The notes beneath the pieces were generated by a model. That model was not told the DNA's origin. It searched no databases and saw only the letters and a program-made list of their open reading frames with translations. From NCBI RefSeq assembly GCF_002706795.1, contig NZ_CP017705.1:4563501-4627500 (forward strand): DNA of 64,000 bases. Direction: 5' to 3'. The position numbers and the translations under genes were made by a program. The stretch is from Brevibacillus laterosporus DSM 25. Lineage in GTDB: Bacteria > Bacillota > Bacilli > Brevibacillales > Brevibacillaceae. Below, one piece after another: positions 8,346 through 17,587 of the stretch (its first letter is position 1; each line of letters starts with the position of its first letter).

Positions 8346-8380
8346 AAGAGTTCCTTCTATAAGTAAGGGGCTCTTTTTTC
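8346..8380 (+). terminator. Rho-independent terminator of the SCIFF operon
   Basis: AGAGTTCCTT / AAGGGGCTCT (two G-T pairs) followed by six T. It ends transcription after the maturase. Confidence 0.7.
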
Positions 8381-8657
8381 GTATATACTATTTATGGGAA
8401 TTAATAGGAGGTTACTAGGGACTGAAAACGAAGGTACACAGGATGGAGGGAGAAATCTTTCCTTTATCGAGGGCGCCATTTATGTGCCGAAAGAGTATAA
8501 TAAATTGGCAGAAGTAGACACTAACAGGGATTGCCTTGTGGGGGATAGAAAATAGATAACCAAAAATACCAAAGAATACTTATGATTTTTGTTCAATAGA
8601 ACAGAAAAAACTAGCATACTAAACGACATAAACAAGAAAAGGGGAATGGTAGATACG
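8381..8657 (+). other. Intergenic stretch with an orphan 53-codon frame
   Basis: An open frame runs from ATG 8394 to TAG 8553-8555 with fairly protein-like composition (FIEGAIYVPKEYNKLAE). It has no ribosome site before the ATG, which makes it more likely a gene remnant than a gene. The remaining bases up to 8657 must carry the promoter and leader of the selO gene. Confidence 0.25.
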
Positions 8658-10133
8658 ATGACAAAGGAAAAAGCAATAATAGAAACAGGATGGAATTTTG
8701 ACAACAGTTATGCACAACTGCCGAAATCATTTTTTGCCAGTCTCAATCTAAACCCTGTATCTTCACCAAAGTTGATCATTCTTAATGATCCGTTGGCAAC
8801 CTCTCTGGGGTTGAACGTACAGGAGCTGCAAAGTGAAAATGGGGTAGAAGTGCTTGCTGGTAACCGGATTCCTGAAGGTGCTTTTCCTCTTGCTCAGGCT
8901 TATGCGGGGCATCAATTTGGGCATTTTACGAGGTTAGGTGATGGCCGGGCTCTGCTGCTTGGCGAGCAAATCACTCCCCTAGGTGAACGCTTTGATATTC
9001 AGCTTAAGGGTTCAGGGAAAACGCCATACTCTCGACGGGGTGATGGTCGAGCGGCACTTGGACCGATGCTACGCGAATACATCATCAGCGAAGCAATGCA
9101 TGGGTTTGGTATTCCTACTACTCGCAGTCTAGCGGTGGTGACAACCGGTGAGTCAGTAATTCGTGAAACCGACCTGCCTGGTGCAGTTCTGACACGCGTG
9201 GCTGACAGCCATCTGCGCGTCGGCACTTTTCAATACGTTTCAAAATGGGGCACTGAAGAGGAACTCCGAGTACTAGCCGATTATACATTACAACGACATT
9301 TTCCAGAAGTTGAAGCTGGTGAGAATCGCTATCTTTTACTACTTCAGGAAGTGATCAAGCGTCAGGCCTTGCTGATTGCTAAATGGCAGCTGGTTGGCTT
9401 TATTCACGGGGTAATGAACACTGACAATATGGCCATTAGTGGAGAAACCATTGATTATGGTCCTTGCGCCTTCATGGATGCCTATGATCCGGCAACGGTA
9501 TTCAGTTCCATTGACATTCAAGGCCGCTATGCCTATGGCAATCAGCCGTATATAGCTGGTTGGAATCTTGCCCGATTCGCTGAAACCCTATTGCCTCTGC
9601 TACATGTCAATCATGAGCAGGCAGTCAAACTGGCTCAGGATGCGATTTCAGATTTTACTGAGTTGTATCACAGTAATTGGCTCGCGGGAATGAGAGCAAA
9701 GCTAGGAATAAGCAACGAAGAGATACAGGATGAATCCCTTATTGAAGACCTCCTCAGTATGATGCAGAAGTATCGTGCGGACTATACCAATACCTTCCGC
9801 GCATTAACTTTTGATACACTGAAGGACACGGTTCTGTTTGAGACTCCAGAATTTACTCAGTGGCATGAGCTGTGGCAGGCGAGACTAAGTAGGCAGCAGG
9901 GATCGAAAGCCTCCTCACATCAGTTGATGCAAAACAGCAATCCTGCGCTAATTCCTCGGAACCACCGGGTAGAAGACGCTTTAGAAAGCGCAGTGAACCA
10001 AGGAGACTACAGCGTGATGGAGCGGCTTCTTGTTGCTCTTTCAAACCCCTACGCGCACTCTTCTGAGCAGGCGGAATACTCCAAACTGCCTCCGCTATCA
10101 ACCGGTCCTTACCGAACCTTTTGCGGTACTTGA
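8658..10133 (+). CDS. selO: Protein adenylyltransferase SelO (YdiU family pseudokinase)
   Basis: 491 residues from ATG 8658. SelO transfers AMP from ATP to Ser/Thr/Tyr of target proteins, in E. coli linked to oxidative-stress proteins and glutathionylation. Diagnostic segments: [43 protein letters not shown] (nucleotide binding), HGVMNTDNM (catalytic-loop equivalent) and DYGPCAFMD (DFG equivalent). The chain ends in FCGT; the Cys third from the end matches the selenocysteine position of animal SELENOO. ATG 8646 is possible but sits one base after the GGGG ribosome site; the frame is open to 8589 without a better start. It stands alone. Confidence 0.92.
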   Translation: MTKEKAIIETGWNFDNSYAQLPKSFFASLNLNPVSSPKLIILNDPLATSLGLNVQELQSENGVEVLAGNRIPEGAFPLAQAYAGHQFGHFTRLGDGRALLLGEQITPLGERFDIQLKGSGKTPYSRRGDGRAALGPMLREYIISEAMHGFGIPTTRSLAVVTTGESVIRETDLPGAVLTRVADSHLRVGTFQYVSKWGTEEELRVLADYTLQRHFPEVEAGENRYLLLLQEVIKRQALLIAKWQLVGFIHGVMNTDNMAISGETIDYGPCAFMDAYDPATVFSSIDIQGRYAYGNQPYIAGWNLARFAETLLPLLHVNHEQAVKLAQDAISDFTELYHSNWLAGMRAKLGISNEEIQDESLIEDLLSMMQKYRADYTNTFRALTFDTLKDTVLFETPEFTQWHELWQARLSRQQGSKASSHQLMQNSNPALIPRNHRVEDALESAVNQGDYSVMERLLVALSNPYAHSSEQAEYSKLPPLSTGPYRTFCGT

Positions 10134-10255
10134 TCATATAGAAGCGTTAGACAAACGTATTGATGACAAGAAAAACGATGACAATAATTTTTCTAAATGG
10201 TTATGTAAAATGTTCACCTACGAAGAAACAGATGGTTAATCTAAAATTCATGATA

Positions 10256-10297
10256 CAAAAAGCTCGTGCTTTCTTTTGGAAAACCGAGCTTTTTTGT
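10256..10297 (+). terminator. Bidirectional terminator
   Basis: AAAAGCTCG / CGAGCTTTTTT stem; A-rich on one side and T-rich on the other, so it can serve selO on the plus strand and the small gene at 10321 on the minus strand. Between selO and the hairpin the frame at 10134-10239 is open but lacks a start signal. Confidence 0.7.
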
Positions 10298-10320
10298 GTT
10301 AGATTTGCTTCAGCATTGGA

Positions 10321-10506
10321 CTACTCAGCTTTTGGTAATACCTGCATGGATGAAGGACTGTCCACTTTTCCGAAATGGAGGATTCTCCAGACTTCAAAAA
10401 TTAGATGATGGGTCACTTGGTCTAATTCTTCCGTACGGGAAATAATTTTGTAAATTCGGTCCATCATGGCCTGATACTCTTCTTCGCTTAAATGCACGTG
10501 AGGCAT
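10321..10506 (-). CDS. Small conserved-type helical protein, unknown function
   Basis: 61 residues from the ATG at 10506, chosen because AAGGTG lies about 8 bases upstream; six further residues (MEGECD) are open but overlap that site. The product (MPHVHLSEEEYQAMMDRIYK...) is mostly helical, acidic and cytoplasmic, with no cysteines. It ends 24 bases before a bidirectional terminator and is divergent from the MoxR/VWA pair. No family recognised; the ribosome site and terminator support a real gene. Confidence 0.5.
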   Translation of the reverse strand: MPHVHLSEEEYQAMMDRIYKIISRTEELDQVTHHLIFEVWRILHFGKVDSPSSMQVLPKAE

Positions 10507-10647
10507 GTCACATTCACCTTCCAATTTATGGTTTGTATCCTTATTGTCACCTTAATATCAGCGGTTTTAATCAGTGCTCAACTTTCTTTTTTTACTCTCA
10601 TATGTCATCATGGAAGCAGATTTGTATCAGAGAGGAGCAGCAGATGT

Positions 10648-11952
10648 ATGAAGCCAAATACGAAAGCTATGCAACGTGGTATACAAAGCGCTATTAAGCA
10701 ATTGGAAGGACGTTTCTTAGAGCGAGAGGAATTGATTCGTCTGTTGTTTTTAGCGGTCATGAGCGGTGAGAATGCTTTGTTGGTTGGACCGCCAGGAACT
10801 GCAAAATCACAGCTAGCTCGTGCCTTCTCACAATTATTTGGTACCAATCATTGGTTTGAATATTTATTGACACGCTTTAGCACACCGGATGAATTATTTG
10901 GACCCATCTCCTTACAACAATTAAAGCAGGATCAATATGTGCGCAAAACAAATGGATATCTACCTACGGCACAATTTGCATTTTTGGATGAAATTTTTAA
11001 GGCTAATAGTGCGATTTTAAACGCCTTACTGTCTATATTAAATGAACGTATCTTCTTTAATGGTCAAGAGAAGGAGGAAGTGCCGTTAATGTTTGTGATG
11101 GCGGCCTCTAACGAACTACCTGACGATCAGGAGCAATTAGCAGCGTTATATGATCGGTTTCTGATTCGTTATGAGGTTGGCTATTTGAAGCTTGCCTCCA
11201 GTTACGAAAAAATGTTCCAACTCGAATCGGAGCCACTTCCCGCCTTATTTAACATGTACGAAGTAAAAGATGTACAACAGGCTGCTTCTAAAGTACATAT
11301 ACCGGAATCACTTGTTTATTTCTTATATAGATTAAAGCAGCAGATGGAAGATAAAGAGTTCATTATCTCTGATCGTCGTTTGCGTAAAATTGCATTGGTA
11401 TGGCAGACCTCCGCTGTGTTAAATGGGCGGGAAGAAGTTTCTCTCTGGGATACGGTGTTCACCCCACATATGCTATGGGACGTGCCCGAAGATTTGCCGA
11501 CACTGACTGAGCTTTACCAAGAACGATTTATCGAGTCTTTGAAGGCAGAGCTAGAGAAGGAGCTACCATTACGCTACTACGAACAAGTTTCAAGCAAATG
11601 GATGGAAAAAGAAGAAGAACTCCATGCTTTCCAATTTAAAAAGGAAATTGGCTCGAAAATGACCAAGGAAGCTTCAGAACAAGCAAAAATAATGCTAGAG
11701 CAATGCCAAATAGAATTGGAAGAAACAGCACGCCATTTACAACAAAAGCTGACGGAATGGCTTAAACAAGAAGGGGACTTGCCTGGTTATCTTTTAGAGA
11801 AAAATTTCATGCTGCTACATGTAGAGTCCTATACGGTGAAGTTTGCTCACCTGCGTCTGGAGGGTGAACGACAATTACAAATCCTGCAGGGCTTGTATCG
11901 TACATTGTTTGACCGTGAGCTTCCTGGAGTTGAGTACGACTATACCTTGTAG
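10648..11952 (+). CDS. MoxR-family AAA+ ATPase (RavA-like)
   Basis: 434 residues from ATG 10648, preceded by GAGGAG; the frame is open upstream to 10492 but that part reads as non-coding. AAA+ features: Walker A GPPGTAKS, Walker B FAFLDEIF, sensor-1 MAASNELP, arginine-rich lid, then a C-terminal helical extension as in RavA. MoxR ATPases act as chaperone-like motors that load metals or assemble complexes together with a VWA-domain protein. The next gene, 15 bases on, encodes exactly such a partner. The target is not predictable here. Confidence 0.88.
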   Translation: MKPNTKAMQRGIQSAIKQLEGRFLEREELIRLLFLAVMSGENALLVGPPGTAKSQLARAFSQLFGTNHWFEYLLTRFSTPDELFGPISLQQLKQDQYVRKTNGYLPTAQFAFLDEIFKANSAILNALLSILNERIFFNGQEKEEVPLMFVMAASNELPDDQEQLAALYDRFLIRYEVGYLKLASSYEKMFQLESEPLPALFNMYEVKDVQQAASKVHIPESLVYFLYRLKQQMEDKEFIISDRRLRKIALVWQTSAVLNGREEVSLWDTVFTPHMLWDVPEDLPTLTELYQERFIESLKAELEKELPLRYYEQVSSKWMEKEEELHAFQFKKEIGSKMTKEASEQAKIMLEQCQIELEETARHLQQKLTEWLKQEGDLPGYLLEKNFMLLHVESYTVKFAHLRLEGERQLQILQGLYRTLFDRELPGVEYDYTL

Positions 11953-11967
11953 TGGTGGTGAACGGAT

Positions 11968-13713
11968 ATGTTTGTACGACACCAGCGTGTAGATCGCTAT
12001 GTGTTTGATGCTTATTTTCGTTCTTCTCGTATGGCAAAGGAATGGGTGGAGGAAACGAAGCGTAAATCGCCATGGTTTAGTGAGCCACTCTTGTTTGATT
12101 TTTTCTTAGCTTTTTATTTGAAACAACCAGAGGTAAATGAAGCTAGTGATGTTTCTCCTTTTCATCGTTGGATGATACGTTCCTTGTTGCGTCAGCATTT
12201 TTACCAAAGTATTCATCCAAGAACAATAGCCAGAGAGAGCGCCTCTTTTAAAACAGCGAGTAAGGCACTTATGTGGCTGGTTTCTAGCTTTGAAGAAGAG
12301 GTGGAGAAGCGTAAAAAAATGGACAGGATGCTAGGTGTTGGAGATCAACCACAGCAGGGTCAGAAAGGCGATGAGCAATCGAACCAACCTGAACAAACGG
12401 ACCAACTACTAGAGCGTCTGACTCAAAAACAACAAGAGCAATTGCGATTGGTAGGCTACACCTTACAGCAGGGCAAGCGGATGGTTGAGGAAAAAGAAGA
12501 ATCTCAATCTTCTCGTCCGTTGGCAGAAGAAGAAGTGCGGTTATTGCGTAGTCGAATCGAAAAGTTGCAAGAAGAGATGAAAACGAATTATATAAAGCGT
12601 CCCAAGCTGTTGCAGAAAGTAAAAAAGCTAGAAGAGGAAGTAGTGCAAAAACAGAAGCAAATAGAGCGCCTCATGAAGCAAGAAAAATCGGCAATACATC
12701 ACCTAGAACAAGAACTGGGTAATTGGTTACATCAATCATTAAAGAAGTCATTAGAGGCAGAAGAGAAGGATACCTCATACTTGCACGCCTTATTAGAGGC
12801 GAGTCAACGTTTTTCGAATCGGCGTTGGGGAAGTGAACTAGGGAAATTAAGACGAGAAACATATGAAAAATATTTAAAATGGGTAGAACAGCTTACAAAG
12901 CATCCAGACCTGATACACTTTTTGCAGGAAGTGGGACGTAACGTTCATGAATTCTCCATGCGTAAAAAAAAGCGTAAAGAGCGACGGATACCGGAAGAAT
13001 ATGATGATTTAAGACAATCTGGGAATCTGTCCCATTTATTGGCAAGCGAAGCGGTATTACTCGCTGATCCTGATTTAGAAACCTACTTCATGGTCAAGGC
13101 ACTGGAACAAAAATTACTTACTTATGATACGATCGGATGGCGCGATGACCCTCCTAGTGGACCTGTTATTTGCATGTTAGACAGTTCTCATTCTATGCGA
13201 GGTGCTAAACTTCGGCTAGCCCAAATTTTTGTTATGACTTTCGCAGCTATCTCTTTATTGGAAAAACGTGACTTTATGCTAATGCTATTTGGGACTAAGG
13301 GTGAAGTTGTTGAACGCCCTTTGTATTATAAAAAGCCGGATTGGACAGGATTTTATCAGCTAGCTCAACAGGCATTTGGTGGAGGCACTAATTTCGATGA
13401 ACCAATAAAGCGTGGCATACATATTTTGAATGAGAATCCAAAGTTCGAGGCTGCTGATTTTGTCATGATTACAGATGGTATTGGAGAAATATCTCCACCA
13501 GTGCGCCAGTTATTAGGGCAGGTAGCTAAGGAAAAACAGGTTCAATTACATTCATTAATTATGGGAACGGCGCGGCAGCATCTCGTGCAGACCTATGACC
13601 TGATCGGCATTTCTCACCATGTACGCTTCGCCACTTCATGGGAGACCAATGACCCGGAGAATGGCGAATTATTCCTTGATGTGTTTGCTGCTGAACGGAG
13701 AAAAGCTACGTAA
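11968..13713 (+). CDS. VWA-domain protein, ViaA-like partner of the MoxR ATPase
   Basis: 581 residues. A long N-terminal helical and coiled-coil part (about residues 110-260, rich in Gln, Glu and Lys) is followed by a C-terminal von Willebrand A domain (about 390-570) with an intact metal-ion site: DSSHS, the later Thr in GGGTNFDEP and the Asp in ITDGIGE. This matches ViaA/YehP-type proteins paired with RavA-like ATPases. Likely cytoplasmic, as no signal peptide or membrane segment is seen. GGTGG precedes the ATG, 15 bases after the ATPase stop, so the genes are co-transcribed. Confidence 0.85.
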   Translation: MFVRHQRVDRYVFDAYFRSSRMAKEWVEETKRKSPWFSEPLLFDFFLAFYLKQPEVNEASDVSPFHRWMIRSLLRQHFYQSIHPRTIARESASFKTASKALMWLVSSFEEEVEKRKKMDRMLGVGDQPQQGQKGDEQSNQPEQTDQLLERLTQKQQEQLRLVGYTLQQGKRMVEEKEESQSSRPLAEEEVRLLRSRIEKLQEEMKTNYIKRPKLLQKVKKLEEEVVQKQKQIERLMKQEKSAIHHLEQELGNWLHQSLKKSLEAEEKDTSYLHALLEASQRFSNRRWGSELGKLRRETYEKYLKWVEQLTKHPDLIHFLQEVGRNVHEFSMRKKKRKERRIPEEYDDLRQSGNLSHLLASEAVLLADPDLETYFMVKALEQKLLTYDTIGWRDDPPSGPVICMLDSSHSMRGAKLRLAQIFVMTFAAISLLEKRDFMLMLFGTKGEVVERPLYYKKPDWTGFYQLAQQAFGGGTNFDEPIKRGIHILNENPKFEAADFVMITDGIGEISPPVRQLLGQVAKEKQVQLHSLIMGTARQHLVQTYDLIGISHHVRFATSWETNDPENGELFLDVFAAERRKAT

Positions 13714-13788
13714 TTGAATTGAGTAGAGAATATCTTCTTGTAAACAATGCTGTTTGGATTAGTATGCCCAAAATGAAAACCTGTAAAT

Positions 13789-13832
13789 ATAAAAAGAGCT
13801 GTAGACCAATGAGGTTTTACAGCTCTTTTTGT
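13789..13832. terminator. Bidirectional terminator
   Basis: AAAAAGAGCTGTA / TACAGCTCTTTTT perfect stem with a 13-nt loop between convergent genes; it works on both strands. Confidence 0.85.
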
Positions 13833-13848
13833 TTGTCTGTTTCTTGTT

Positions 13849-14721
13849 TTATCCAATCCGTGCAAGCATTGTTTTGCTAAATTCTAATTCATTCATTTTT
13901 TCTAAAACCAATAGGGGATCGTATTGCCAGCTCGCCTCTTCTAATACCAATTCCACGGGTACATTAGAGAGAATGGTCGCTAATTTTTGACTCATATATA
14001 CCTGTTCCTTATTCTCAACCAATTTGGCGCGCATTTTAGTTGTTAGGGAGTCTAAATTGGCATAGAGATTGTCCAAGGAACCATGCTCCTTTATTAACTT
14101 CACTGCTGTTTTTTCACCAATACCAGAGCAACCTGGGATGCAGTCGGAAGTATCTCCTTGCAGGGCCTTTACATCAATGACTTGAGCAGGAGTAATTCCT
14201 TTTTGTTCAAGTAAAGACTGCGGGCAGTAATGTTCATGCTTACCCCCGTTTTTTAAAATTTTAACATGTACCTGATCGGAGACAAGCTGCAAGTTGTCAT
14301 AGTCACCAGAGCAAATAATTACTTCGTGTCCTTCTTCAGCAAATCGTCTGGATAACGTACCTAAGATATCGTCCCCTTCATAACCAGACAAGCCTATATT
14401 AGGTATGGAAAAAGCTTGAGTAACTTCCTTTACCAGCGAGAACTGAGGAATTAACTCAGCAGGTGGTTCAACTCGGTTCGATTTATACCCATCGTACCAC
14501 TGGCTTCGCAATAAGGACTCGCGAGAAGCAACATCCCAAGCAACGATCAAATGAGTTGGTTGAATCAAGTCTGCATAATCAAGCATCATTTTGGTAAAAC
14601 CATAGACAGCATTCGTGTACACACCGCTTTTTGTCTGACGAATACTGCCTGTCCAAGAGGAGGCATAGAATGCACGGAATAGAAAGCTCATGCCATCCAA
14701 TAGTAAAATTTTATTCTTCAA
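13849..14721 (-). CDS. ypcP: 5'-3' exonuclease, DNA polymerase I N-domain type (YpcP/ExoIX-like)
   Basis: 290 residues from the TTG at 14721, chosen because GGGAGGAG lies about 10 bases upstream; an ATG at 14751 in frame would overlap that site. PIN/FEN-type nuclease residues: LLDGMSFLFRAFYA near the start, AWD, SGYEGDDILGTLSRR, SGDYDNLQLV and the helix-hairpin-helix GDTSDCIPGCSGIGEKTA. The acidic cluster binds catalytic metal. B. subtilis YpcP (about 296 residues) removes RNA primers and flaps during replication and repair; the same role is expected. It is transcribed alone. Confidence 0.9.
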   Translation of the reverse strand: MKNKILLLDGMSFLFRAFYASSWTGSIRQTKSGVYTNAVYGFTKMMLDYADLIQPTHLIVAWDVASRESLLRSQWYDGYKSNRVEPPAELIPQFSLVKEVTQAFSIPNIGLSGYEGDDILGTLSRRFAEEGHEVIICSGDYDNLQLVSDQVHVKILKNGGKHEHYCPQSLLEQKGITPAQVIDVKALQGDTSDCIPGCSGIGEKTAVKLIKEHGSLDNLYANLDSLTTKMRAKLVENKEQVYMSQKLATILSNVPVELVLEEASWQYDPLLVLEKMNELEFSKTMLARIG

Positions 14722-14984
14722 AGCAAGTAACTCCTCCCATAATAAAGCCAACTTTCTCTATTCCTTGATTATAGCACGAAAGACAGGGATTAGCTGATTT
14801 CTAGAAAATAGTAAAAAAAAGCAGGAATGAAATAAATGAAATGATACATGATATAGATACACCCCACACAACAGCAAAGGAATAGTGTAGCCGTTAGCAT
14901 TGAGCTTATCTAAAGCAGATAGGTTGAATGCTGAAGGCCACAATAGCCTCAGCAAAAATCCAAACAGAATGGAGATGAAAGGTT
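14722..14984. other. Intergenic region and leader of the spore-protein gene
   Basis: Divergent promoters of the exonuclease and SASP genes lie here. GGAATGA (14824-14830) and CATGATA (14847-14853), 16-17 bases apart, resemble a sigma-G promoter but would give a leader of about 125 bases. A stem (GCTGA-A-GGC / GCC-TCAGC, 14930-14953) lies just before the ribosome site and could affect translation or stability. A minus-strand frame in this stretch is judged spurious. Confidence 0.35.
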
Positions 14985-15185
14985 ATGGCAGCTAACAACA
15001 ATGGTTCTAGCAACAACCTTTTAGTTCCTCAAGCTAACCAAGCTCTTGACCAATTGAAATACGAAATCGCTACTGAATTCGGCGTACAATTGGGACCGGA
15101 CACTACTTCTCGCCAAAACGGATCTGTTGGTGGAGAAATCACGAAGCGCCTTGTTTCTTTCGCTGAGCAACAATTAGCTCGCTAA
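14985..15185 (+). CDS. Small acid-soluble spore protein, alpha/beta type
   Basis: 66 residues. It has both signature segments of alpha/beta SASPs: [16 protein letters not shown], containing the GPR protease site around Glu-Ile-Ala, and [22 protein letters not shown]. These proteins coat spore DNA, force an A-like form and protect it from UV and heat; on germination GPR cleaves them. GGAGATGAAAGG precedes the ATG. Expression in the forespore under sigma G is expected from the family. This gene marks the organism as a spore-former. Confidence 0.97.
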   Translation: MAANNNGSSNNLLVPQANQALDQLKYEIATEFGVQLGPDTTSRQNGSVGGEITKRLVSFAEQQLAR

Positions 15186-15234
15186 TTAAACAACTGCATA
15201 CGTGGATGATGAGGGATGAAACACCCTCATAACG

Positions 15235-15277
15235 AAAAGGAGGGTCGGTTTGCTTTTAAGCACCGATCCTCCTTTAC
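15235..15277. terminator. Terminator after SASP, probably bidirectional
   Basis: AAAGGAGGGTCGGT / ACCGATCCTCCTTT stem between convergent genes. A second smaller hairpin (ATGAGGG / CCCTCAT, 15209-15230) sits just before it and may stabilise the SASP transcript. Confidence 0.7.
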
Positions 15278-15290
15278 TTATGCAGAGTTA

Positions 15291-15980
15291 TTAGGAAGGA
15301 AGATGAATCGTTTTAATATGCTGTACATTCCAACTGGTTCGATCTCCGTTAGCATTGGTAAGCTCCAATAAATTGTTTTCTAGACGGCTGACTATTCCAA
15401 TCTTATGAGGATCATCACCTGTATCAAGTATAGTTAGCTCTCCTTCTAGCCGTTTCATCTGTTCTTCAAAAGAACGAGAAAGCGGAATCTGAGATGGTTT
15501 AATTGGTAGATGATGACTACTAAGGGAGAAAGGGGTAATGCTTCGGCTGTAAGGGATTAGCCATTTCAAATGATGGAGGGAAATAAACATAGTCTTAAAG
15601 ATCGGGGAATAGAACACCAGATAATTGTTTAGAATTGTCGTCACGTAACCGTGTAAAGAGTGTTTACCTGTCACATTGATCTCTATGAACAAACCTTTTG
15701 CGTTATTTAGTATATTACGATAGGAAAGAGCTTCTTTATTTAAAAAGATGGGACTATCTTGTATCTCAAGAGCATTGACTAGATCTGTAGTTACCTGTCT
15801 GATTGATTTTACATGTATCCAAGGTACATAAATGTATCGCGTACCATCATATAAGACGAGGATATCAATCCCCTGATCCATAACCTTACCCAGTATTTGC
15901 TTCTCTTCAGGTAATGCTACTTCAACAAACTGATTTATGAAGGGAGAGATGGGTTCCAAGAGAGGCTGCCTCCTTTCCAA
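15291..15980 (-). CDS. Triple Sm-like-module protein, probable spore-associated
   Basis: 229 residues on the minus strand. Three segments of about 45 residues share the same strand pattern (a hydrophobic strand with V-x-V, G-x-V, then ILVLYDG..YIYVPWIHVKSI; LFIEINVTG..LHGYVTTILNNYLVFYS; ELTILDTGDD..IGIVSRLENNLLELTN..VQHIKTIHL). That is the pattern of small beta-barrel Sm-like/DUF2642-type modules such as YuzF, several of which are spore-coat-linked in Bacilli. It follows its larger paralogue at 16002 by 21 bases in what looks like a two-gene operon. Spore coat location is an inference. Confidence 0.6.
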   Translation of the reverse strand: MERRQPLLEPISPFINQFVEVALPEEKQILGKVMDQGIDILVLYDGTRYIYVPWIHVKSIRQVTTDLVNALEIQDSPIFLNKEALSYRNILNNAKGLFIEINVTGKHSLHGYVTTILNNYLVFYSPIFKTMFISLHHLKWLIPYSRSITPFSLSSHHLPIKPSQIPLSRSFEEQMKRLEGELTILDTGDDPHKIGIVSRLENNLLELTNANGDRTSWNVQHIKTIHLPS

Positions 15981-16001
15981 GGCTAATGGGAGAGTAACGG
16001 T

Positions 16002-16943
16002 CTACTTTTTCCCTCTCGGAATGAACACACCTGGCAGTTTTATCGTAACCCTTTGGATGGAATTCCCTTTTTTTCTGAAAGGATATTCTGTTCTTATCGC
16101 AACTTGCTTTGAGGAGTTCCTTTTTGGACGGATTTTTACTGCTGGTGGTGCAGGAAAGAACGTTTTCCGTTTATGCTTATCGCGTTTTTTCACACGTAAG
16201 CTGAATATTTCTCGATTACCTACATTTTTGGTATTCTGATTAGCTACAGGAGTTGCATCGCGAGCTGTTGTTATTACACTAGCAATCGTTGCTTGGGAAA
16301 TCCAGATGAGTTCCTTATCATGGACCAATGCAATTTGATTCTGATCCGCTTGCGTCAAAATACCTGATATAGTTTCATGACATGCGAAATGGATGTGAAC
16401 AAATGTATTTTGTAATTTGGTTAATAAAGAGGAGAAATTGGGAGCATCATGAAACTTATCCAAAGGGCTGGTAGTTCTAATTTTATCATCATTTCGATCT
16501 TTTTTATGATGTTTAGGTGGTCTTTCTTGAATACCTATGGACTTGATTTCATTTGATTGATAATACACAAATGTCTCTTTATTGGTTTGCAAAACAGCAT
16601 AGTCAGTGCCAACGAAACGAAGTAGTCCTGTGCGAGAATCATTCCCATTTTGTTCAATTTTCACTCTTTTATTGACCAGAAATCCTAACAGTTGTTGGAA
16701 TGATGCGGCATCGATTACTTCCTGAGGGATTCCTTCCTTAATTTCAAATGGCGGGTGTCGAAAATCCTCTTCAATACTAGTAAGTGGTGGCAAATAATAA
16801 TACAAGACTTGGCTATCTTCTGATAATTGAACGAGGTAGTTTGATTTGACAGCCAGCAAGATTCCACGCAGTGATTCAGCTCCACCTCTATAGAGGCGTA
16901 CAGTCTTGCCGACCAGAGACTGTAAAGTGGTAATATCGAACAT
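16002..16943 (-). CDS. Triple Sm-like-module protein with basic tail, probable spore-associated
   Basis: 313 residues from the ATG at 16943 (MFDITTLQSL), chosen because AAAGGGG lies 11 bases upstream; ATGs at 16952 and further out to 17054 are in frame but badly placed. Three tandem Sm-like modules occur in the first 240 residues: LQSLVGKTVRLYRGG..ILLAVKSNYLVQL; LGFLVNKRVKIEQNG..LLRFVGTDYAVLQT; LQNTFVHIHFACH..ILTQADQNQIALV. A basic, proline-rich C-terminal tail of about 80 residues follows and could bind nucleic acid or acidic polymer. It shares its architecture with the gene downstream (15291). No specific function can be assigned. Confidence 0.6.
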   Translation of the reverse strand: MFDITTLQSLVGKTVRLYRGGAESLRGILLAVKSNYLVQLSEDSQVLYYYLPPLTSIEEDFRHPPFEIKEGIPQEVIDAASFQQLLGFLVNKRVKIEQNGNDSRTGLLRFVGTDYAVLQTNKETFVYYQSNEIKSIGIQERPPKHHKKDRNDDKIRTTSPLDKFHDAPNFSSLLTKLQNTFVHIHFACHETISGILTQADQNQIALVHDKELIWISQATIASVITTARDATPVANQNTKNVGNREIFSLRVKKRDKHKRKTFFPAPPAVKIRPKRNSSKQVAIRTEYPFRKKGNSIQRVTIKLPGVFIPRGKK

Positions 16944-17180
16944 GTTATACATAGCCCCTTTCATTTGACCAATCAAGATATTTACTATGCATGTATATGT
17001 ATCCCCCGACATTCTTGCTGTAAACAAGAGCCCTTTTCTTGAATAATTCCACATTTGCCCTAGATTCCAGCCCTTTCTTGTTGCACTGGTTATTCACACA
17101 AACGGCATGAGCGGACTAGTCATATGGTAGTAAAGAAACCATGTGCTTATCAATAACGCACAGGAGAGGGGAAATAATCA

Positions 17181-17456
17181 GTGAAAAAAAGTACGGCAAA
17201 ACGAATTTTGCGTGATTATCCTGAATTTGAATCGTGGTTAAAGCAAAAGCCAACGCGTGTTGCCAAAGTGCTAAGCAATCCTGCCCAGATGGACAAATAT
17301 TTAGAGCAATGGGAAAAGGAAAAAAGAAAGCAACGTACCTCTTTCGCTTCCTTTGTTAATTTAGAGAATATTTCAGAGAAAACGCGTAAAGTAAACGAGA
17401 AGCTAACCAGTTTGCAAAGTATATTAGACGTTATTTCGGATAACAAAAAAATATAA
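17181..17456 (+). CDS. Conserved-type small basic protein, unknown function
   Basis: 91 residues, GTG start with AGGAGAGGGG upstream. Highly charged, lysine-rich and predicted all-helical (RDYPEFESWLKQKPTRVAKVLSNPAQMDKYLEQWEKEKRKQR), with a C-terminal amphipathic helix; no cysteine, no membrane segment. The WLKQKP...LSNP pattern recalls small YlbE/YqzE-like Bacillus proteins linked to sporulation, but I cannot name the family. It is monocistronic, with a hairpin and T-run directly after the stop. Confidence 0.65.
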   Translation: MKKSTAKRILRDYPEFESWLKQKPTRVAKVLSNPAQMDKYLEQWEKEKRKQRTSFASFVNLENISEKTRKVNEKLTSLQSILDVISDNKKI

Positions 17457-17477
17457 GTGAATAATTTGTGGATTTTG

Positions 17478-17512
17478 TGGGGTGGTGGTCAGAAGCCAAC
17501 CCTTTTTTCTTT
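17478..17512 (+). terminator. Rho-independent terminator
   Basis: An imperfect GGGTGG..TGG / CCAACCC stem followed by TTTTTTCTTTT, 22 bases after the small basic gene. Two TATACT hexamers just after it (about 17520 and 17550) are candidate -10 elements for the cobalamin operon. I found no B12-box (cobalamin riboswitch) in the 130 bases available. Confidence 0.6.
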
Positions 17513-17587
17513 TATTCTGCTATACTAGAAAAGAAGATATTTATACTAAACGGGCAATGGACCTAGACATCTGAGGAGGATTTTGAC

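Noticed and set aside
10030..10239. Open frame running past the selO stop
   Set aside because: The upstream part is a shadow of selO and no start lies after it.
14758..14955. Minus-strand 65-codon frame upstream of the exonuclease gene
   Set aside because: No ribosome site; overlaps the promoter region of two real genes.
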